Shown here piece after piece: positions 43,697 through 51,651 of a stretch of 64,000 nucleotides of DNA. The notes under the pieces were generated by a model. The model saw only the letters and a program-made list of their open reading frames with translations, had not been told where the DNA came from and made no database searches. This stretch comes from Clostridia bacterium. GTDB lineage: Bacteria > Bacillota > Clostridia > Lachnospirales > Lachnospiraceae. The stretch covers positions 62,001 through 126,000 of the forward strand of contig CAJTFD010000003.1 in NCBI GenBank assembly GCA_910575625.1, read 5' to 3'. A program made the translations under genes and the position numbers. Position 1 is the stretch's first letter. Each line of letters opens with the position of its first letter.

Positions 43697-44110
43697 TTGT
43701 CTGACCTACTCGACCGCGTAAGGGCGCTCATGGATCGATCTGGTATCAAAGCGAAACAACTCACCGATGAACTAGGAATCTCTAATTCATCTTTCAGTGA
43801 CTGGAAAAAGGGAAAAGGCAGCCCTTCCCTAGATACCGTTGTCAAATTCTCGGACTACTTCCATGTCTCGATCGACTACTTAGTGCATGGCACGGAATTT
43901 ACAGACGGGCAGAAGGACACCACATCAAAGCATCTGGATTTCTCCAATCTATTAGATAAAGAGCTCCTAGATAAATTCCACGTCCTCTCGCCAGAACTGC
44001 AATGGAAGCTCCTGGGATATATAGACTGCCTGCTGACTACGATGCCCGTATCGTCAGAAGGTGAAAAAGGTTGTCAGGATAACGGATTTCATAAAATGAG
44101 GATCATTTGA
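43697..44110 (+). CDS. XRE-family helix-turn-helix regulator (TTG start)
   Basis: A 137-residue protein with a Cro/C1-type helix-turn-helix at residues 4-60 (LLDRVRALMDRSGIKAKQLTDELGISNSSFSDWKKGKGSPSLDTVVKFSDYFHVSIDYLV read in pieces). The first codon is TTG, 5 bases after GGAGGTGATATT begins its ribosome site. It sits 39 bases before the PD-(D/E)XK-like gene and its upstream palindrome suggests autoregulation. It probably controls that gene or the integrase. Confidence 0.85.
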   Translation: MSDLLDRVRALMDRSGIKAKQLTDELGISNSSFSDWKKGKGSPSLDTVVKFSDYFHVSIDYLVHGTEFTDGQKDTTSKHLDFSNLLDKELLDKFHVLSPELQWKLLGYIDCLLTTMPVSSEGEKGCQDNGFHKMRII

Positions 44111-44149
44111 CGCAGATATGCGCGACACTTGAAAAATACGGAGGTGGAC

Positions 44150-44722
44150 ATGGAACAACTAACAGGTGATGAGGTATTTACCCATCATGGACATGATACC
44201 GGTACAACAGTCAAGGATTTCTGGGCCTGGGCGTTTTCAGACCTGCTCAATAATACCCAGCGCGGCGGGATGGCGGAATTTCTCGTTTACACAGCTTTGC
44301 GATCTGAGTATCCAAACATCCCCGCACAGATAAGGTCAGACTGGCTCCCTTTTGACCTGACAAGCCCTTCTGGAAGACGTATAGAGGTAAAGTCTGCCGC
44401 CTACCTGCAATCATGGACAACGGATTTCCTCTCCCAGATACAATACGATATCGCCCCAAAGCTTGCATGGGATGGGAAGAATTATGCATCGGAGGCAAAA
44501 CGGAATTGCGACTTATTTGTATTCTGTCTCTATACTGCGCTCACCCGAGATAAGTCCATCCTCGACCTGAATCTCTGGGAATTTTACATATTGCCTACGT
44601 CTGTCCTCGACATCAAGATCCCTAAGCAGAAGACGATTGCTCTATCTTCCCTCCTTAAACTGGAGCCGGTAAAAACAGACTACGCTGGCCTCGCTGCAAT
44701 GATAGAATCGATAAAACTGTAA
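44150..44722 (+). CDS. PD-(D/E)XK nuclease-like protein of unknown function
   Basis: A 190-residue protein not recognised from a named family. Asp69 in PFDLTSPSG, then Glu79 and Lys81 in RRIEVKSAAYLQSW, spell the D-x(9)-ExK active-site pattern of restriction-endonuclease-like folds, with Glu43 in GGMAEFLVYTAL as the usual helix residue. WTTDFLSQIQYDIAP and CDLFVFCLYTAL follow, as in proteins that read modified or damaged DNA. The start at 44150 follows GGAGGTGGAC. Placed between an XRE regulator and the integrase, it may be a defence or maintenance nuclease of the element. Confidence 0.65.
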   Translation: MEQLTGDEVFTHHGHDTGTTVKDFWAWAFSDLLNNTQRGGMAEFLVYTALRSEYPNIPAQIRSDWLPFDLTSPSGRRIEVKSAAYLQSWTTDFLSQIQYDIAPKLAWDGKNYASEAKRNCDLFVFCLYTALTRDKSILDLNLWEFYILPTSVLDIKIPKQKTIALSSLLKLEPVKTDYAGLAAMIESIKL

Positions 44723-44735
44723 AGGAAGTGATGCA

Positions 44736-45865
44736 ATGAAATTGCCAAATGGTTATGGGAGTGTGACTAAATTATCCGGAAACCGGCGCAAACCTTACCT
44801 CGCCCGCGTAACTCTCGGATGGGTCACAGATGAACAGGCCGGAAAGACAATGCAGAACCGCATAACGATCGGTACGTTTAAGACAAAAAAGAAGCCTTGT
44901 AGGCGTTGGCGGAATATAGCGCTAATCCATATGACATACAAAATAACAACCTTACTTTAGCTGATCTCTATCAGAAATGGACAGCAGCGTATTTCCCGAC
45001 CCTCGAAAGCGAATCTTCCACCAGGACCATCACTTCCGCCTGGCGGTATTGCCATACAATCTACAATATGCGCGCCAGGGACCTCCGCGCCAGGCATATC
45101 AAAGGTATCATGGAGAATGGATACATCATCTCATCCCGTGGAAAAAATGCCGGCCAAAAAGTGTTGGCATCTCCTGGTACAAAAGCCAGGATCAAATCCA
45201 TATTTAATCTCATGCTGGACTATGCGCTCGAATATGAGCTCATAGACAAGAATTACGCCCGTACATTTGACCTTTCCAACGACATAATAAAAGAAAAGGA
45301 TGCGGCAACCAGGGGACACATCATTTTTTCGGATATGGAGATGCAGGTCCTTTGGGATAATGTGGATTCCCTCTGTTTTGTTGACTGGATCCTGATCCAG
45401 TGTTATATGGGATGGCGCCCCCAGGAACTCGCCCGTTTAGAGATCAAGGACGTGGATATCGACAGACAATATATCATCGGCGGTATGAAGACAGCCGCTG
45501 GGAAAGCGCGGACCGTCCCCATCCATCCGCGCATAAAAGATCTGGTGCAGCGGAATTACGACAAAGCGATAGGACTCAAGAGCAGATATCTATTCAATGA
45601 TCCTCTCGCAGTAAAAGGAGGGATGCATATAACCTATGATAAATATGCCGGACGTTTTACCAAAGTCATGGATGTGCTTAAATTCTGTGAGGACCACCGG
45701 CCGCACAATCCCAGAAAGACATTCATCACTATGGCAAAAAAAGCTGAGGTTGATGAATATGTGATAAAGCGGCTCATCGGCCACCGCATCAATGACATAA
45801 CGGAACGTACATACACAGAGCGCGATATCGAATGGCTCAGATCGGAACTTGAAAAAATACCGTAG
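44736..45865 (+). pseudogene. Tyrosine integrase, broken by frameshift and amber codon
   Basis: The N-terminal arm-binding part (MKLPNGYGSVTKLSGNRRKPYLARV) runs in one frame to about 44890 and the rest in another from about 44891. Restoring one A in the run at 44885-44890 gives KTKKEAL, then TAG at 44900-44902 where family members have Gln, then ALAEYSANPYD. The core-binding and catalytic domains are intact: WRPQELARL, KTAAGKARTVP, HNPRKTF, LIGHRINDITERTY. Translation could restart at TTG 44906 to give 319 residues without the arm-binding domain, but no good ribosome site is there. It belongs to the phage/ICE tyrosine recombinases. Confidence 0.9.
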
Positions 45866-45903
45866 CCACTATGGACTACGGTATTTTATGCATTATCTAA
45901 TCT

Positions 45904-46023
45904 CTAATTTGGGGTCGACCTCCTATGGCCACCTACTCTTGTCCCGTCTTTTTTTCTATAACTTCTAACTGGAACAATCTTTTTCTGACTTTTTCCTCTA
46001 ACACTCGATTTTGTTTTTGCCAT
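45904..46023 (-). CDS. Very small basic protein of the element
   Basis: A 39-residue protein, MAKTKSSVRGKSQKKIVPVR at the start, then SYRKKDGTRVGGHRRS. It is strongly basic and has GGAGGAAAGTT before the ATG. RKKDGTxVxxHxR-type tails recur in tiny proteins of mobile elements. DNA or RNA binding is plausible; nothing more can be said. Confidence 0.5.
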   Translation of the reverse strand: MAKTKSSVRGKSQKKIVPVRSYRKKDGTRVGGHRRSTPN

Positions 46024-46084
46024 AACTTTCCTCCATATCATATGACCAGAGGAACTCCAACTGGAAAAGCACCTCATTCGAAAT

Positions 46085-46207
46085 CTATTTCTTCTTAACT
46101 GGCTCAGGGCCTGGACCAATCCAGATACGGAAAGCCCGTTTGCCATAATCTTTGGCATAAATCTTAGTGCCATCTTTTGTCGTAAAACTGGCCCGTAGGA
46201 TATACAT
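46085..46207 (-). CDS. Small protein of the element
   Basis: A 40-residue protein MYILRASFTTKDGTKIYAKD, then YGKRAFRIWIGPGPEPVKKK, with AAAGGAGGAAAGGTT before its start. The gap to the 39-residue gene is 61 bases, so the two may be one operon. No family is recognised. Confidence 0.5.
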   Translation of the reverse strand: MYILRASFTTKDGTKIYAKDYGKRAFRIWIGPGPEPVKKK

Positions 46208-46375
46208 AACCTTTCCTCCTTTCGCAATTTCCCCTTGCGAAAAGAAGACCACAGTGCTATACTTAAGGTGTCTAGTCAAAAGTATACCAGTTGGACTGTA
46301 GCAATACTTTTCAACAAGAGCCAAGCATCTCGTATGCTTGGTTTTTTCTATGTAACGGAATTTCTTCCAGATACA

Positions 46376-46879
46376 TCAACCATGATATTTACTATACTGG
46401 ATTTTTGAAGCAGTATATGACATTCCACACCCTCTCGAAATTTCTTCCACACTCATATTGTAAATTAAATAATATGGTGCCATTAATTCTGCTGCGAATG
46501 TATTTGCTTGCCATTCTGCATTCATATAGGCTGGGACTTTACCCCTTGCAAAACTAACTCTATCTGGTGTGTGTAGCAAAAAGTGCCCTAATTCATGAGA
46601 TAATGTAAAACGATTACGAGGTTTTCCTTCGCAAGCCCCAACATAAGTATCCTCTCTAATCTGCATTATCCCTTTTCCTGTGTGGGTAACGCCATATGCA
46701 TTTTTCATCTCACCAACTTCCACTATCTCATACTCCATGCCCAATTCAGGTAGGCACCATTCTATAAATTGGACTATAGGAAAATACAAAACATTCTCCA
46801 TATCAAACATTTTGCGAAATTTTCTGGCAATTTGTCTAATCGCTTTTTGGGAAAGCGGTGATACTGAAATTTGTTCCAT
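46376..46879 (-). CDS. ImmA/IrrE-type metallopeptidase
   Basis: A 167-residue zinc peptidase with HELGHFLLH at residues 95-103. In ICEBs1 ImmA cleaves the XRE repressor ImmR after DNA damage, turning on excision. The XRE gene 11 bases upstream (46891-47241) is the likely substrate. ImmA/XRE pairs also act as toxin-antitoxin modules, so both roles stay open. The start follows AGGGGGATT. Confidence 0.9.
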   Translation of the reverse strand: MEQISVSPLSQKAIRQIARKFRKMFDMENVLYFPIVQFIEWCLPELGMEYEIVEVGEMKNAYGVTHTGKGIMQIREDTYVGACEGKPRNRFTLSHELGHFLLHTPDRVSFARGKVPAYMNAEWQANTFAAELMAPYYLIYNMSVEEISRGCGMSYTASKIQYSKYHG

Positions 46880-46890
46880 CCATAATCCCC

Positions 46891-47241
46891 CTATCCTTTT
46901 AGAAGTTTTTTTAATCTTTCTTTCTCTTTCATATCCATTGTATCTAACTTTCTTGCAAAGGCTAGCATCATATCTCTGTCATCTTCCGATAACTCAGACA
47001 TATCCAAAACTTTACTTCTCCTGGCTTCGCTGATTGCCTTTTTTAATTCATGAACATCGTCCTTCCCCAAACAATATTCCCTAGCAATAATATCCAACCA
47101 TTCTTTCCTCGGCCTAGCCTTTCCATTTTCAACTTTTGATAGGTATGCGGAGGAAACACCTAACTGCTTCGCCATATCCAATAACAATTTGCCATTTTCT
47201 ACTCGCAACTTGCGGCAAAACTTACCAAATGATGTTAACAT
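46891..47241 (-). CDS. XRE-family repressor paired with ImmA
   Basis: A 116-residue protein with a helix-turn-helix at residues 4-60 (FGKFCRKLRVENGKLLLDMA, then LGVSSAYLSKVENGKARP) and a helical tail (SELSEDDRDMMLAFARKLDT). The start follows GGAGGAAAAGGTT. It probably represses the element's genes, and the ImmA-like peptidase encoded next would remove it. Confidence 0.9.
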   Translation of the reverse strand: MLTSFGKFCRKLRVENGKLLLDMAKQLGVSSAYLSKVENGKARPRKEWLDIIAREYCLGKDDVHELKKAISEARRSKVLDMSELSEDDRDMMLAFARKLDTMDMKEKERLKKLLKG

Positions 47242-47362
47242 AACCTTTTCCTCCTCCCTATTCTTGTTTATGTCTCATATGATAACACAACCTCCTATGT
47301 CTGTCAACCATAATATGTTAAATAAATTAACTATTTCTTGTTAATTTCATTTGTAATCATTT

Positions 47363-47409
47363 GTTACCTACGCCTTGTTACCTACGCGTTACCTACCCGT
47401 TACCTACGC
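47363..47409. repeat. Four copies of an 11-bp repeat near the right end of the element
   Basis: GTTACCTACGC occurs at 47363-47373, 47377-47387, 47388-47398 (with CCC) and 47399-47409; the last three are in direct tandem. They lie 133 bases inside the core repeat and may be arm-type binding sites of the integrase. The remaining 47242-47541 holds the promoter of the XRE gene and the terminator below. Confidence 0.65.
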
Positions 47410-47470
47410 GTCCATTTTTACCCCCTCTCACAGCCTACCACACCCGATCCCCATTTCCTGAATCCAGACG

Positions 47471-47520
47471 ATAAAAAACCCCGCAACCCTTGATCTTCCA
47501 GCATTTTCAAGGGTTGCGGG
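47471..47520 (-). terminator. Terminator of the GGGtGRT gene, inside the element
   Basis: CCCGCAACCCTTGA (47480-47493) pairs perfectly with 47507-47520 and the plus strand carries an A-run before it, a T-run on the transcribed strand. It lies 22 bases past the stop, so the element supplies the gene's terminator. Confidence 0.88.
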
Positions 47521-47541
47521 ATATAGATGGAACAAAGTATG

Positions 47542-47576
47542 TTTAGAACTTCCCAGCCTTCGCCGCTTCCTCCACG
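47542..47576. repeat. Right attachment-site core of the integrative element
   Basis: Identical over 35 bases to 40292-40326. It covers the stop codon and last 11 codons of the GGGtGRT gene. Confidence 0.88.
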
Positions 47577-48553
47577 GCAACAGCCACAGCCACAGTCATC
47601 CCGACCATCGGATTATTCCCCGCACCGATCAGCCCCATCATCTCCACATGAGCCGGCACAGAAGAAGATCCTGCAAACTGCGCATCAGAATGCATCCTTC
47701 CCATGGTATCCGTCATACCGTAGGAAGCCGGTCCGGCTGCCATATTATCCGGATGCAGGGTACGCCCCGTACCGCCGCCGGATGCCACAGAAAAATATTT
47801 CTTACCTTTTTCCGTACATTCCTTCTTATAAGTTCCGGCTACAGGATGCTGGAAACGTGTGGGATTTGTAGAATTTCCGGTGATGGACACATCCACACCC
47901 TCTTTCCACATGATGGCAACGCCTTCCACCACATCATTTGCCCCATAGCAGTTTACTTTCGCTCGAGGTCCGTCGGAATATGCCTTGCGGAAAGATTCTT
48001 TTAATTCCCCTGTATGGTAGTCATAATCCGTCTCCACATATGTAAAACCGTTGATACGCGCAATGATCTGGGCAGCATCTTTGCCCAATCCATTTAAGAT
48101 CACGCGCAGAGGTTTCTGGCGGACTTTATTGGCCTTTTCCGCGATGCCGATGGCTCCCTCGGCTGCGGCAAATGATTCATGTCCGGCCAGGAAACAGAAG
48201 CAGTCCGTGGACTCTTCCAGGAGCATTTTTCCTAAATTCCCATGGCCCAGACCCACTTTACGCTGATCTGCCACAGAACCCGGGATACAAAAAGACTGTA
48301 AACCCTCTCCGATCGCAGCAGCGGCATCTGCGGCACGTCTGCAGCCCTTTTTGATCGCGATCGCCGCGCCTACTGTATATGCCCACTTAGCGTTTTCAAA
48401 ACAGATCGGCTGGATGCCCTCGACCAGCTTGTACACATCCAGTCCGGCAGCTTTTGTCACTTCTGCCGTCTCCTCGATGGAATGCATCCCGTACTCTTCC
48501 AGTTTAGCCAGGATCTGTTTTTCCCTTCTCTCATATGATTCAAATAAAGCCAT
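47543..48553 (-). CDS. GGGtGRT protein (PF14057)
   Basis: A 336-residue protein with the name-giving motif GGGTGRT at residues 259-265. The family is confined mostly to anaerobes and is almost always next to a NifU-like gene, as here. A link to iron-sulfur metabolism is widely assumed but not proven. SVDCFCFLAGHESFAAAEGAIG and CYGANDVVEGVAIMWKEGVD are other conserved parts seen. The start follows AGGAGGATAAGAAA. The 3' end is the integration target of the element and is preserved. Confidence 0.9.
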   Translation of the reverse strand: MALFESYERREKQILAKLEEYGMHSIEETAEVTKAAGLDVYKLVEGIQPICFENAKWAYTVGAAIAIKKGCRRAADAAAAIGEGLQSFCIPGSVADQRKVGLGHGNLGKMLLEESTDCFCFLAGHESFAAAEGAIGIAEKANKVRQKPLRVILNGLGKDAAQIIARINGFTYVETDYDYHTGELKESFRKAYSDGPRAKVNCYGANDVVEGVAIMWKEGVDVSITGNSTNPTRFQHPVAGTYKKECTEKGKKYFSVASGGGTGRTLHPDNMAAGPASYGMTDTMGRMHSDAQFAGSSSVPAHVEMMGLIGAGNNPMVGMTVAVAVAVEEAAKAGKF

Positions 48554-48616
48554 TTTCTTATCCTCCTAATCATCCATTCTGACACAAGTATGTAACAATG
48601 ACCATCGCGGCCGCGC

Positions 48617-49309
48617 TTATTCTTTCCTCGGGTCGATGATCTTCACCGCATCGTCCACACGGCCATACTGCCCTTTTGCTTTTTCCAAAGCGGTATTCGC
48701 ATCGTCGCCTGCTTTGATGAAATCCATCATCTTGCCAAAGTTGACATACTGATAGCCGATGATCTCATCATCTTCATTCAATGCGATGCCTGTCACATAA
48801 CCGTCTGTCATCTCCAGATAACGGGGGCCTTTCTTTAACGTACCGTACATCGTTCCGATCTGAGAACGCAGACCTTTCCCCAGATCCTCCAGTCCTGCAC
48901 CGATGACCAGCCCATCTTCAGAAAATGCACTCTGGCTCCTCCCGTACACGATCTGCAGGAACAGCTCCCTCATTGCTGTATTGATCGCATCACATACCAG
49001 ATCTGTATTCAGCGCTTCCAGGATCGTACGGCCTGGCAGGATCTCGGAGGCCATGGCTGCCGAATGGGTCATGCCGGAACATCCCAGCGTCTCCACCAGC
49101 GCTTCCTGGATAATCCCGTCTTTCACATTCAGGGTCAGCTTGCAGGCACCCTGCTGCGGCGCACACCAGCCCACACCGTGCGTAAAGCCGGAGATATCCT
49201 TGACCTCTTTTGCCTTTACCCATTTTGCCTCTTCCGGGATCGGGGCCGCCCCATGGTTTACACCCTGTGCCACCGGACACATCATTTCTATCTCATGTGA
49301 ATAAATCAT
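48617..49309 (-). CDS. NifU-like iron-sulfur cluster scaffold protein
   Basis: A 230-residue protein with a NifU/IscU-like N-terminal domain. Cysteines occur in CPVAQG, GVGWCAPQQGACKL and ALVETLGCSGMTHSAAMASEIL, the last resembling the scaffold's cluster-binding region. The rest (GYVTGIALNEDDEIIGYQYVNFGKMMDFI) is specific to the version paired with GGGtGRT proteins. It lies 63 bases upstream of that gene and starts after GAAAGGAGTAGTAAA. Shared function in building or carrying a cluster is the natural inference. Confidence 0.88.
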   Translation of the reverse strand: MIYSHEIEMMCPVAQGVNHGAAPIPEEAKWVKAKEVKDISGFTHGVGWCAPQQGACKLTLNVKDGIIQEALVETLGCSGMTHSAAMASEILPGRTILEALNTDLVCDAINTAMRELFLQIVYGRSQSAFSEDGLVIGAGLEDLGKGLRSQIGTMYGTLKKGPRYLEMTDGYVTGIALNEDDEIIGYQYVNFGKMMDFIKAGDDANTALEKAKGQYGRVDDAVKIIDPRKE

Positions 49310-49483
49310 TTTACTACTCCTTTCAATAGATCGATCTGCATCAAACGCTAAAATTTCTCAAACCTATTTTCTCATATATTCCCGGATTCGTCTAGTTAAA
49401 ATTCTATGAAAACTCTGATCCGTCTATTCTAACGATAAATCATCCTTGGATCTGCCCGAAGATCGTGCTATATTAAGGATATA

Positions 49484-49534
49484 AAAAGAGAGATGACCGC
49501 CCAACAAGTGGTCAGCCTCCCTCTCCTTTTTCTA
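49484..49534. terminator. Bidirectional-looking terminator
   Basis: AAAAAGAGAG, GACC, GGTC and CTCTCCTTTTT form an imperfect hairpin with A and T runs on both sides, between the NifU-like gene and the end of the ABC operon. The rest of 49310-49605 shows no gene. Confidence 0.6.
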
Positions 49535-49605
49535 TCTCCCGTAAAGGGATCCGTGCCGAGCGGCACAGGCGGCAGATGCCGTCTTAAGATCTTCTAAAAA
49601 AACTC

Positions 49606-50262
49606 TTAAAATTCTTTCCGCTCAAATATCCGCACCGACAACAGATACGACCCTCCCAGGAGCAGCAGGCTGACCCCGAAAAAGACCCCTCCTCCAAATA
49701 CGAACATATATTCCTGTGTGAATGTCCGCGCGGCCAGATCCAGGAGCTCTGTGATAGCTGGGATCCGGATCAGCTTTACACTCAGGAATACCAGGACCAT
49801 CGGCACCGCGATCATCCCCAGCATGACCACGCGCGCTTTCTCCACACCGTAGCGGTAACTCACCGGCAGCAGGACGGCGGTAAAGAAAAAATAGATCCCC
49901 AGGACGACAGCCATCTCCAACAGCCAAGATTCGGTCACACTCCCCGTGGACAGACGGTTTAAGGCCTCTCCGATCACCGAACACACAAAGATCAGAGCGC
50001 CGCCAGCGATCCCGATCATATATTTTGCCTGCACACAGGTCCTGCGGTCCACCGGACAGGACAGCATATAGGCGTATCCCCCTGCCTCATCCGCCGGAAA
50101 AGTAGAAAAACTGATGTTGATCCCCAGCACCAGGGACATCCACATGATATAATGGGAATTCCCCATGCTGATCCCGAAGATCATAAAAAAGACCAGTAAG
50201 ATCACATACTGCCGCATATATGCCTTCAGCCCGTAAAAATCTTTTAAAAACAATCCCTTCAT
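49606..50262 (-). CDS. ABC-2 type transporter permease
   Basis: A 218-residue integral membrane protein with six predicted helices and no large soluble part. FPADEAGGYAYMLSCPVDRRTCVQAKY near residue 55 is typical of ABC-2 permeases of the YtrC/BcrB kind in Firmicutes. It overlaps the ATPase gene by four bases and would work with it as an exporter, possibly of a peptide antibiotic or a lipid-linked compound. Confidence 0.85.
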   Translation of the reverse strand: MKGLFLKDFYGLKAYMRQYVILLVFFMIFGISMGNSHYIMWMSLVLGINISFSTFPADEAGGYAYMLSCPVDRRTCVQAKYMIGIAGGALIFVCSVIGEALNRLSTGSVTESWLLEMAVVLGIYFFFTAVLLPVSYRYGVEKARVVMLGMIAVPMVLVFLSVKLIRIPAITELLDLAARTFTQEYMFVFGGGVFFGVSLLLLGGSYLLSVRIFERKEF

Positions 50263-51119
50263 CTCGTCTCCCCCTTCACATGATACAAAATGATCTCCTC
50301 GATATCCGCAGGGTCCACCACATATCCCGGATACTCCCGCAGGAATCTCTCCCGCTCACAGATCAACACCTCGCATCCAAACTGGCTCTTGCGGGATCCC
50401 CTCACATACTCTGCCGGGATCTTCTTGTATTCCTCCAGGGTACAGCGGACCACCCCAAAATGATAGAGCAATCTATCTTTATCCATAAAAAACTGTAACT
50501 TTCCCTCATGGAGAAAAGCGATATAGTCCGCCACTTTCTCCAGGTCGCTGATGATATGGGACGAGATCAGCACCGTATGTTCCTCATCCTGGATAAATTC
50601 CAAAAGGATATCCAAAATATCATCCCGCACCACCGGGTCCAGGCCGCTGGTGGCCTCATCGAAGATCAAGACCTTAGCCTGATGGGACAGGGCCACAGCC
50701 AGATCCAGCTTCATCTTCATCCCTTTGGAATAGTCCTTGATATCTTTATGCGCATCAATCTGAAGATCTTTCAGATATTTTTCAAACTGGTCATCCCGCC
50801 AGTTTCTGTAGAGACTGCGCATGCAGTTCCCAAACTGCCGCGCGTTCATCCGGCCGGCAAACTCCACACCGGCCAGGATCACGCCCACCTGCTCTTTCCA
50901 CTGGGGCGCAAGGTCCGCCAACGGACGTCCGTCCAGGAGGATCTCCCCCTCTTGGATGGAGACCATCTGCAGGATCGCCTTTAACAAAGTCGTCTTCCCG
51001 GCCCCGTTTTCCCCGACCAGGCCCACGATGCACCCTTTCGGGATATCCATGGTGATGTGGTCCAGTGTAAAATCTCCATAACGTTTTGTCACATTTTTTA
51101 AACAGATCGCAGCATCCAT
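50259..51119 (-). CDS. ABC transporter ATP-binding protein
   Basis: A 286-residue ATPase with Walker A GENGAGKTTLLK near residue 37, signature YSKGMKMKLDLAVAL near 130 and Walker B VLIFDEATSGLDP near 150, then a C-terminal extension of about 70 residues. The start at 51119 follows GAGGAGG and lies just past the GntR stop; a longer start at 51137 is inside that gene. It completes a GntR-ATPase-permease operon like Bacillus ytrAB. Confidence 0.92.
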   Translation of the reverse strand: MDAAICLKNVTKRYGDFTLDHITMDIPKGCIVGLVGENGAGKTTLLKAILQMVSIQEGEILLDGRPLADLAPQWKEQVGVILAGVEFAGRMNARQFGNCMRSLYRNWRDDQFEKYLKDLQIDAHKDIKDYSKGMKMKLDLAVALSHQAKVLIFDEATSGLDPVVRDDILDILLEFIQDEEHTVLISSHIISDLEKVADYIAFLHEGKLQFFMDKDRLLYHFGVVRCTLEEYKKIPAEYVRGSRKSQFGCEVLICERERFLREYPGYVVDPADIEEIILYHVKGETR

Positions 51120-51123
51120 TGTG

Positions 51124-51498
51124 TCATACCTCCTCAAATAGCATGTCCAGGATCTCCAAGATCTCTTCCCTGGTGATCCCGGCCTGCCTGGCTTTCCTGA
51201 CGGCCATCTCCAGGTGGTCCTCCACCTGCTTTAAATGTTCTTCCCGCAAAAGTTCCCGATCCGTGTCCGCCACAAAACTCCCCTTGCCTACGAGCGTATA
51301 GATGAACCCGTCTTTTTCCAGGTTTTCGTAGGCCCGCTTCGTGGTGATCACGCTGATGCGCAGTTCCTTGGCCAACAGCCGCATAGACGGCAGCATGTCG
51401 TGAGGTTTCAGCTCGCCTGTCAAGATCAACTGTTTTAACTGGGAAGTGATCTGCTCGTAAATGGGCCGGCCGCTGGAATTGCTGATGATGATATTCAT
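51124..51498 (-). CDS. GntR-family regulator, YtrA subfamily
   Basis: A 124-residue repressor with a winged helix at residues 10-75 (PIYEQITSQLKQLILTGELKP, SMRLLAKELRISVITTKRAYENLEKDGF) and the short helical tail of the YtrA group, which has no ligand domain. It leads the ABC operon and should repress it through the palindrome at 51535-51553. YtrA-type operons usually answer cell-wall-active compounds. Confidence 0.92.
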   Translation of the reverse strand: MNIIISNSSGRPIYEQITSQLKQLILTGELKPHDMLPSMRLLAKELRISVITTKRAYENLEKDGFIYTLVGKGSFVADTDRELLREEHLKQVEDHLEMAVRKARQAGITREEILEILDMLFEEV

Positions 51499-51534
51499 AG
51501 CAGATCCTCCATTGGTGTGATTACCTCATCTATT

Positions 51535-51553
51535 GTATATATTAATTATATAC
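51535..51553. promoter_or_regulatory. Candidate YtrA-type operator
   Basis: GTATATA (51535-51541) and TATATAC (51547-51553) flank TTAAT, the GTxTA...TAxAC layout of YtrA-family operators. It covers the -10 box of the promoter at 51545-51573. Confidence 0.7.
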
Positions 51554-51573
51554 ATATATACTCACCTTGTCAA
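51545..51573 (-). promoter_or_regulatory. Consensus promoter of the GntR-ABC operon
   Basis: On the minus strand TTGACA (51568-51573) and TATAAT (51545-51550) are 17 bases apart, both perfect consensus, about 47 bases before the GntR start. A perfect promoter under an operator implies tight repression. Confidence 0.85.
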
Positions 51574-51592
51574 TCCCCTAAATATAAAAAGA

Positions 51593-51637
51593 TAAAAACG
51601 CCGCCAAGCTGGGATTTCTCCCACTTGACGACGCTTT
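51593..51637 (-). terminator. Terminator of the sir2-gltX-helicase operon
   Basis: CGCCGCCAAG and CTTGACGACG pair with G-U help around an inner TGGGA/TCCCA stem, and on the minus strand TTTTTATC follows. It lies about 20 bases past the helicase stop. Confidence 0.75.
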
Positions 51638-51651
51638 AACAAAAACAGGCC

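Larger units (their letters stand above)
40292..47576. mobile_element. Integrative element in the 3' end of the GGGtGRT gene
   Basis: The 7.3-kb segment is bounded by an exact 35-bp direct repeat (40292-40326 and 47542-47576) matching the last 11 codons of the GGGtGRT gene plus the stop. It holds a tyrosine integrase, two XRE regulators, an ImmA peptidase, a toxin-antitoxin pair and an IS110 copy. No conjugation or phage structural gene is present. Insertion keeps the target gene whole. The integrase is broken, so the element is probably fixed in place unless helped in trans. Confidence 0.85.

Noticed and set aside
44885..44902. A AAA AAG heptamer that could give programmed -1 frameshifting in the integrase
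   Set aside because: The shifted frame meets TAG at 44900-44902 after three codons, so a slip would not yield full-length integrase. Two mutations are simpler.
47363..47409. Short regular repeats as a CRISPR array
   Set aside because: The unit is 11 bp and mostly tandem without spacers.
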